Shown here one piece after another: positions 1 through 4,894 of a DNA stretch of 6,426 nt (positions are counted from its first letter, which is position 1; every line of letters begins with the position of its first letter). A program made the translations under genes and the position numbers. The DNA lies in assembly GCA_903858555.1 (NCBI GenBank), contig CAIOJG010000100.1, positions 1 to 6,426 of the forward strand, given 5' to 3'. A model generated the notes under the pieces. It ran no database searches. It was given only the letters and a program-made list of their open reading frames with translations, and was not told the DNA's origin. The stretch comes from Candidatus Magasanikiibacteriota bacterium (GTDB taxonomy: Bacteria > Patescibacteriota > Patescibacteriia > Magasanikbacterales > GWA2-37-8).

Positions 1-697
1 ATTCATTAAAATCACAAACAACATCTTTTTCCGAAATAATATTGGTGCCATCCCAGCTCATTCTAATCCAATTAAAATCCTTTATCAATGCACTGATTTG
101 ACTCTTGGATAACTTGGTATTTTTTAAAGATAATTCTAAAAGTTTTTTATGATATCTGGCAATAGAAGAAACAGTAGTCGGATTTAATAAATCCACAATA
201 TCCTCATCATCTATTTTTCTATTGGCAATAATATTTAAGTAATCAGAAAAAACTCTACCAAAACAATCGTCAAATATATCGGTCGTATATTCAGCATAAA
301 CCAAATGACCAATCGCCAACTTAAATGCTTGTTGATACACTTTTAATAGTTCAATTTTTGAAAGATTTTTATAATTCAACTTTGCAAGTTTAGAAGTTGA
401 CTGTCTAATTTTTTTATGGTCAGTATTGTATTTATTTAAAATGTTTTTTCTGGACACAGAACTACGCAACCATGTTTTAAGCCATTCATGAAAATTGTCT
501 TCTAGCGGTTTCATATCACGTGCCCACCAAATCCGATCATCTTGCATTGCTAAAACTTCCCAATCGTTAACCATAAATTTATGTTTGGTCGGAGAAATAT
601 ACAAAAAATCTAAATAGAAGGCACAGGACTGCGGATACATATTTCCACGCTCGTAAACTCGAATATTTCGCGTCCGTAAATTTTTTTTATTTTTCAT
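1..697 (-). CDS. Partial PEP-synthase-like helical protein, 3' end beyond left edge (fifth paralogue of the array)
   Basis: This reading frame is open from the ATG at 697-695 to the left edge, giving 232 codons with no stop. It begins MKNKKNLRTRNIRVYERGN. No swivel domain is reached inside the window, but three landmarks of the downstream region of its neighbours are present. These are an aromatic N-terminal element (VYERGNMYP, residues 14-22), a proline/serine element (LNPTTVSSIARY, about 171-181, P173) and a D-F-N-W-I-R element (207-212, W210) followed by an acidic-aliphatic helix. The order and approximate positions match the four upstream genes, so I infer a family member of about 480 residues whose phosphohistidine domain lies roughly 750 bases further left. 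The start overlaps the stop of the upstream gene as ATGA, which fits translational coupling. No Shine-Dalgarno sequence is seen. The substrate is unknown. Family membership is inferred from weak motif similarity; the coding call itself is firm. Confidence 0.88.
   Translation of the reverse strand, partial: MKNKKNLRTRNIRVYERGNMYPQSCAFYLDFLYISPTKHKFMVNDWEVLAMQDDRIWWARDMKPLEDNFHEWLKTWLRSSVSRKNILNKYNTDHKKIRQSTSKLAKLNYKNLSKIELLKVYQQAFKLAIGHLVYAEYTTDIFDDCFGRVFSDYLNIIANRKIDDEDIVDLLNPTTVSSIARYHKKLLELSLKNTKLSKSQISALIKDFNWIRMSWDGTNIISEKDVVCDFNE
694..697 (-). other. ATGA stop/start overlap between the last two genes
   Basis: The TGA stop of the gene ending at 694 shares two bases with the ATG at 697-695 of the next gene. 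This 4-base overlap is a classic arrangement for translational coupling by reinitiation. No Shine-Dalgarno-like purine run lies in the 20 bases upstream. It also shows TGA used as a stop: reading TGA as a sense codon would extend the upstream protein by only about 30 codons, to a TAG, in a frame conflicting with the well-supported next gene. Confidence 0.85.
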
Positions 698-2139
698 AAG
701 TTGATAATTTTTACGATACCATTATTGGCGTCCAATTCAACCAGATCTCCGTCTTTTAGGGTAGTAGTGGCATTTTGGGTGTTAATGAGACACGGTTTAC
801 CGAGTTCTCTACTCACCACGGCCGCGTGACAAGTTATACCACCCTCATCAGTTATAATACCACCACAAATTTTCATTAGTGGCACAAATTCTGGCCTGGT
901 CATACCAGCTACCAAGATATTTCCAGGTTTCATTTTTAAAAAATCTTCTTTAGTTTCTACCAGCTTCACTTCACCTCTTACTATTCCACGATTAGCTATT
1001 ACACCTCTCAATTCTTTACTAGACAATTTTTCAGTCAGGATATCAACTACTTTCTGAGCATCATTACCATACAACCACTTACATTTTTTATTTTTATCGC
1101 AAATATAAACCGAACCGCCCCATCGACTTTGTAATTCAGCTTGCACTTTTTTTGAAATTTTCCAGCCAGAGACATCATCAAACGTTATCATTTTCACCAA
1201 ATCTTCAGACAAATTATTTTCAGATGATAATCTTTTAATAATTTGATATAAATAATAATTCGGAATACAAGCGCCCATTTTTTTACGATAATCACGCCAA
1301 TCGGTCATTTGCCTAAACATGCACAAGATATTTTTTAAACCTTGAGGAAATTTATTTTGTCGATAAATTTTCAAGCGAGCATCTTTAACAGTCTTTAGGT
1401 GTGATTTTATTTCATTTACTTCTTTCACACACTTATCATAATTTTTTAAATCATTTTTTACCAAATTAGAAAAATGATTAAAATCATATTCATAAACATA
1501 CGCCCAAGTATTTTGATACCAGTGATATTTTTGTGAATGTTTTTTTATGAGGTTTTCTATGTTCTTTCCATTTTTTGCTTTTTTAACTATTTCAAATCTA
1601 TCCAAATATTCTTGCTGAACAAAAGTAAATTTTTCTGGACCAATCAAATATGAAATTTCTTGAGCGGTCAGAGAGACATTAAATTTTTTCAAAAGACTGG
1701 CTAAAATTTTATCTCCCTCTGGATCTGACCATTCCAATAGGACACCCTTGGCCCAATGTTTTACCATTAAACTTTTTTGCTTCTTCAAAAAATTAACCAA
1801 ATCCTGATCCGACCACCTCATCATCTCTTTTTTGCTAAATGATTTTTGTAAAAAATTTATATTATCAGATACATGTTTTTCCCAATCTTTAATCCAAACA
1901 TCAATAAATTTTTTATCCTTTTCTTGTTTGGCCAAAGCTATCATCAATTTTTTCTTTTCTTCGTCTTTGTTAAAATAACCACAATTCACTTCTTTGAATT
2001 GATACAAAATATCATTGTCATATCCAATACTTTCGTTTAATCCATAATACGCACCTAAAACATAGAACATGGATATCGCGCCACCTTGTTTATACCAATT
2101 GGTTTCATTGATGTGTTTTAAATATTTTGTAACGGACAT
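694..2139 (-). CDS. PEP-utilising-enzyme mobile-domain protein (helical domain plus swivelling phosphohistidine domain), paralogue 4
   Basis: The protein has 481 residues. Residues 1 to about 375 are Lys/Asn-rich and mostly helical, with the family landmarks NWYKQGG (14-20), GPEKFTF (167-173), HSQKYHW (201-207, W207) and the arginine element WRDYR (281-285). Residues 350-375 resemble the short segment that precedes the swivel domain in the relatives. Residues 376-481 are the mobile domain, with the motif DEGGITCHAAVVSREL and the phosphohistidine at H438. In PEP synthase and rifampicin phosphotransferase this histidine carries phosphate from an ATP-grasp site to the substrate site. No ATP-grasp or PEP-binding barrel is present, so the protein must either be charged by a partner or have another role. 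The ATG at 2139 is five bases after the upstream stop and lacks a Shine-Dalgarno sequence. The TGA stop overlaps the next start. This swivel domain looks the most divergent of the four (LINTQNATTT where the others have IGTK.ATKV). Substrate unknown; no signal peptide or membrane segment is evident. Confidence 0.95.
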   Translation of the reverse strand: MSVTKYLKHINETNWYKQGGAISMFYVLGAYYGLNESIGYDNDILYQFKEVNCGYFNKDEEKKKLMIALAKQEKDKKFIDVWIKDWEKHVSDNINFLQKSFSKKEMMRWSDQDLVNFLKKQKSLMVKHWAKGVLLEWSDPEGDKILASLLKKFNVSLTAQEISYLIGPEKFTFVQQEYLDRFEIVKKAKNGKNIENLIKKHSQKYHWYQNTWAYVYEYDFNHFSNLVKNDLKNYDKCVKEVNEIKSHLKTVKDARLKIYRQNKFPQGLKNILCMFRQMTDWRDYRKKMGACIPNYYLYQIIKRLSSENNLSEDLVKMITFDDVSGWKISKKVQAELQSRWGGSVYICDKNKKCKWLYGNDAQKVVDILTEKLSSKELRGVIANRGIVRGEVKLVETKEDFLKMKPGNILVAGMTRPEFVPLMKICGGIITDEGGITCHAAVVSRELGKPCLINTQNATTTLKDGDLVELDANNGIVKIINL

Positions 2140-2144
2140 AACAT

Positions 2145-3437
2145 TTATAGTAATTTAATCAAACCATTATCCGCATCCACCTCCACCCTATCACCATCTT
2201 TAAAAACTTTAGTTGCAATTTTTGTACCAATTACACACGGCTTGCGCATTTCACGCGCTACAATCGCCGCATGACAAGTCAAACCACCCTCATTGGTGAC
2301 AAATGCTCCAGCCAAACGCATCGCTGGCAAAAAATTTGGCGCCGTCATAAAAGTAACCATCACGTCTCCAGCTTTTACTTTTCCCAAATCAGCCACAGTA
2401 CTGACCACTTTTACTGTTCCCACAAATTTACCTTTTTGAGCAATGGCACCTTTTACTTGGGTGGTTAGTTCGTGCTGAACTTCTTTTATTTGTGGTTCAT
2501 CAAAATAATACGTTTTATCTTTATAGCCAATCGCACTAAATTTTTCCGGCAAACGTCTTGGTTTACCAGCAATCAAACTGGACAATGGATAATATTTTAA
2601 ATCGGAAAATTTTATATTATATTTTTCTCCTAACGCTTTAAAAATCGGTCGGGATAGGAATACCAGCTCAATCCAAACGTCAGTACGTTGTGTACGGAAA
2701 TATACCAACTCCCTTGCTTCGGCAAATAATTTTTCCAAAGGTTTTGGAATTTTTACTTTCTCATGTTTAAAAGCCGGTTTAATATTTTTAGCATAAGCCT
2801 CTACATCTTCTACGGTATATGGATCACAAAAACCATCACGACAACGAATCCAAGCATACTGAGTGACTACTTTTTTCAAAGACACACCAGATAAAATAGC
2901 TTTATCCATTTTTTCAGTGGCAGTTAATTTTTTAGGTGAGGTTGCTAAACGCACGAATTCGTCCAATTTATCTGGAGCAATATACTGAGCCGCGGCCATG
3001 TTTAATTTTTTAATATAAAAATATTCCAAACTATGCGCCAACCAAATATAGGTAGTGCAGATTCTCATTACTTCGCGAATATGTTTTATTTTTTTATCCA
3101 AATTCTTATTTGGATTTTTTGCGTATTCTGAAATAATCTTTTTTTCACGCTGATAAAATTTATCCAAACCAGAAGTGATTTCTACTAACGAATGGGTTTT
3201 TAACCATTTTTCCAAAACCGGTTTTATTTCCTCAAATATTTCATCACTTTCATACCAATAGCCACCATCAAAAATCCAAGCACTATATTCTGCTTTTGGA
3301 ATACCTATTTTTTTAAAATATTCTTTGGTATTTCCACCTTCAAATAATGACGGCATAAAACCAAAAAATGGTCGTGACAACCATTGTTTCCAGTGGTATT
3401 TTTTGAGAATGTCTTTGGGTGTTAAATTTGATAACAT
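2145..3437 (-). CDS. PEP-utilising-enzyme mobile-domain protein, short paralogue 3
   Basis: The protein has 430 residues, the shortest of the four full members. The N-terminal element is WKQWLSRPFFGFMPSLFEGG (16-35). The proline element TSPKKLTATEK (166-176, P168) follows, then TQYAWIRCRDG (192-202, W196), then the arginine element FRTQR (247-251). Residues 327-430 are the mobile domain with NEGGLTCHAAIVAREM, phosphohistidine H389. From W196 to the first arginine (R248) is 52 residues, against 75-76 in the other three, so a Lys-rich helical segment of about 23 residues is missing here. As in the other paralogues, the ATP-grasp and TIM-barrel domains of PEP synthase are absent. By family knowledge the histidine is a phosphate carrier; acceptor and donor are unknown. 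The ATG at 3437 is seven bases after the upstream stop. The swivel domain is about 59 percent identical to that of the upstream neighbour by hand count (61/104), and part of its DNA is nearly identical. Confidence 0.95.
   Translation of the reverse strand: MLSNLTPKDILKKYHWKQWLSRPFFGFMPSLFEGGNTKEYFKKIGIPKAEYSAWIFDGGYWYESDEIFEEIKPVLEKWLKTHSLVEITSGLDKFYQREKKIISEYAKNPNKNLDKKIKHIREVMRICTTYIWLAHSLEYFYIKKLNMAAAQYIAPDKLDEFVRLATSPKKLTATEKMDKAILSGVSLKKVVTQYAWIRCRDGFCDPYTVEDVEAYAKNIKPAFKHEKVKIPKPLEKLFAEARELVYFRTQRTDVWIELVFLSRPIFKALGEKYNIKFSDLKYYPLSSLIAGKPRRLPEKFSAIGYKDKTYYFDEPQIKEVQHELTTQVKGAIAQKGKFVGTVKVVSTVADLGKVKAGDVMVTFMTAPNFLPAMRLAGAFVTNEGGLTCHAAIVAREMRKPCVIGTKIATKVFKDGDRVEVDADNGLIKLL
2251..2297 (-). 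repeat. Near-identical DNA tract over the phosphohistidine motif, copy A
   Basis: This 47-base tract matches 3551-3597 at 45 of 47 positions, with mismatches at 2259/3559 and 2294/3594. It encodes the region around the active-site histidine (T-x-EGGLTCHAAIVAR). Sequence immediately outside is only about 40-60 percent identical in 10-base blocks. The offset between copies is exactly 1300 bases with no indels across the swivel domain. Confidence 0.8.
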
Positions 3438-3444
3438 AATGATT

Positions 3445-4890
3445 TTAAATTTTTCTTATTATTCCGGCATTTGCATCCACCTCTACCAGATCTCCGTCTT
3501 TTAAAACTTTGGTTGCATTTTTTGTACCGATAATACACGGGATGCCTAATTCACGCGCCACAATCGCCGCATGACAAGTCAAACCACCCTCATCGGTAAT
3601 CACCGCACTAGCTTTTTTCATGGCCGGCAAAAATTCTGGCTGAGTCATACAGGCAACCAATATATCCCCTTCTCTCATTTTAGTTAGCTCTGATTCACCG
3701 CGGCAAACTTTTACTGTGCCTGTTACTTTTCCAGGTGAAGCGCTATTACCTTTGATTTCTACCACCTCATCAAAACTTTCTGTTTTTTCTAATTTTTGAA
3801 AATATTTTTTTGCCTCTGCGCCTGTCAAAACCGGCAATTCACCTTCTGGAAACAGAAAATATACGCTACACTGACGACGTTTTTTTAATTCCGGCCAAAT
3901 GTCCGGCAGCATTTCTAATTCTGAAGGACGAATATAATGTAAATCGGCCAACGGTATATTAAACCTATTAGCAATTTCTTCTAGAACCAACTCCAAATGT
4001 GTAATCGCTTGCGTCATGTGTTCTTTGCGTCGGTCATGAATGACAAACAAAGTGTCGGATATTTTTAACAAATCCAATAGTTCTTTATTTTTAATCTTTT
4101 TTAAAAGTTTATCTTTTTGTTTTGTTCTCTTTGATAAACTTTCAAATTCTCTGATAAACTTTTCAAAATTAACTTTCTTGGAAAAAAGTTCTTGCATTTC
4201 TTTTACAAAAAATTCATTATCCAAATATTTGGCCGAGGTATAGCCGTTTAATTTCCAAAAATATTTTTTCTGATGAATAGAAATTTTTTTATTTATACTA
4301 GCAGCTGACAATTTGGCAGACTTTATTGCCCTTGCAATCAAACATAATTCATAATGCTCAATCGACATAAAAGAATGTTGCCTCGGCGTCGTAAGCGACA
4401 AAAGAGCTTGCTGATTATTAGGAAATCTCTCGTTTATTAATTTTCTTATCTGGTCTTCGGTGGTCAGAGAAAAACCTTCCACAATATGAGAAACGCCGAG
4501 CAAACTTCCATAAATATCATTTGCCTTACACCAAATACCAAAAAGTCGTTTGGTGTTAACTTTGGATAAATTTATTTTACTCAAAATGCGATAATCTTTT
4601 AGTGCTTGTTTGCATTTTTTCTCATCCAATTTTAATAAAAAATTGAGATAATTTTTCTTGTTTTTAAAATGGCTCAACAGTTCATCACGAACTTTATATA
4701 AATCTTCCCAGGCGTACAAATAATAACAGACGTCATGACTAAAATATTCAATGGACGCGGAATAACCAAAACCCAAAGATTTTGGCATATCATAAACCAT
4801 TGAACGAGTTGGTCCGTTCAAGACCGCTGGCACACCGTTAAAACCTTGGAAGTACCAATCTTTTTTAAGTAAGTTTGTGATATTGGACAT
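3445..4890 (-). CDS. PEP-utilising-enzyme mobile-domain protein, paralogue 2
   Basis: I choose the ATG at 4890-4888 (MSNITNLLKKDWYFQGF, 481 residues). It lies four bases after the upstream stop, like the other junctions, and places the conserved tryptophan at residue 12, similar to the relatives. The frame stays open further up to an ATG at 4917 and a TTG at 4929, which would overlap the upstream gene by up to 35 bases and look less likely. Numbering from the chosen start, the landmarks are DWYFQGFNGVP (11-21), TTPRQHSF (167-174, P169), HQKKYFW (206-212, W212) and DRRK (286-289). Residues 378-481 are the mobile domain with DEGGLTCHAAIVAREL, phosphohistidine H440. A Lys-rich helical stretch (about 237-271) precedes the arginine element. 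The segment RPSELEML (321-328) resembles the 'leaDl.yl.peEl' region before the swivel in PEP-synthase relatives. No ATP-grasp or PEP-barrel domain is present. Likely a cytoplasmic phosphotransfer subunit, substrate unknown. Confidence 0.94.
   Translation of the reverse strand: MSNITNLLKKDWYFQGFNGVPAVLNGPTRSMVYDMPKSLGFGYSASIEYFSHDVCYYLYAWEDLYKVRDELLSHFKNKKNYLNFLLKLDEKKCKQALKDYRILSKINLSKVNTKRLFGIWCKANDIYGSLLGVSHIVEGFSLTTEDQIRKLINERFPNNQQALLSLTTPRQHSFMSIEHYELCLIARAIKSAKLSAASINKKISIHQKKYFWKLNGYTSAKYLDNEFFVKEMQELFSKKVNFEKFIREFESLSKRTKQKDKLLKKIKNKELLDLLKISDTLFVIHDRRKEHMTQAITHLELVLEEIANRFNIPLADLHYIRPSELEMLPDIWPELKKRRQCSVYFLFPEGELPVLTGAEAKKYFQKLEKTESFDEVVEIKGNSASPGKVTGTVKVCRGESELTKMREGDILVACMTQPEFLPAMKKASAVITDEGGLTCHAAIVARELGIPCIIGTKNATKVLKDGDLVEVDANAGIIRKI
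3551..3597 (-). repeat. Near-identical DNA tract over the phosphohistidine motif, copy B
   Basis: Partner of 2251-2297 (45 of 47 bases identical). Only one of the two differences is silent (a valine third base); the other changes Asn to Asp before EGG. Nearly all third codon positions agree, although the flanking coding DNA of the two genes has diverged strongly. This fits a short gene-conversion tract or strong local constraint. Confidence 0.8.
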
Positions 4891-4894
4891 AAAT

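Noticed and set aside
2115..2144. Out-of-frame ATG immediately after the TAA stop (ATG at 2144-2142)
   Set aside because: It opens only eight codons before a stop. The frame from the ATG at 2139 encodes the family protein, so the earlier ATG is probably incidental.
2271..2468. Plus-strand open frame of 65 codons
   Set aside because: It lies wholly opposite the conserved swivel-domain coding region of the gene at 2145-3437, and its translation resembles no family I know. It is an antisense shadow.
4040..4243. Plus-strand open frame of 67 codons, rich in Ser/Phe/Leu
   Set aside because: It is the complement of a Lys/Glu-rich helix of the minus-strand gene, and complementary reading naturally gives a Phe/Ser/Leu-rich, pseudo-membrane sequence.
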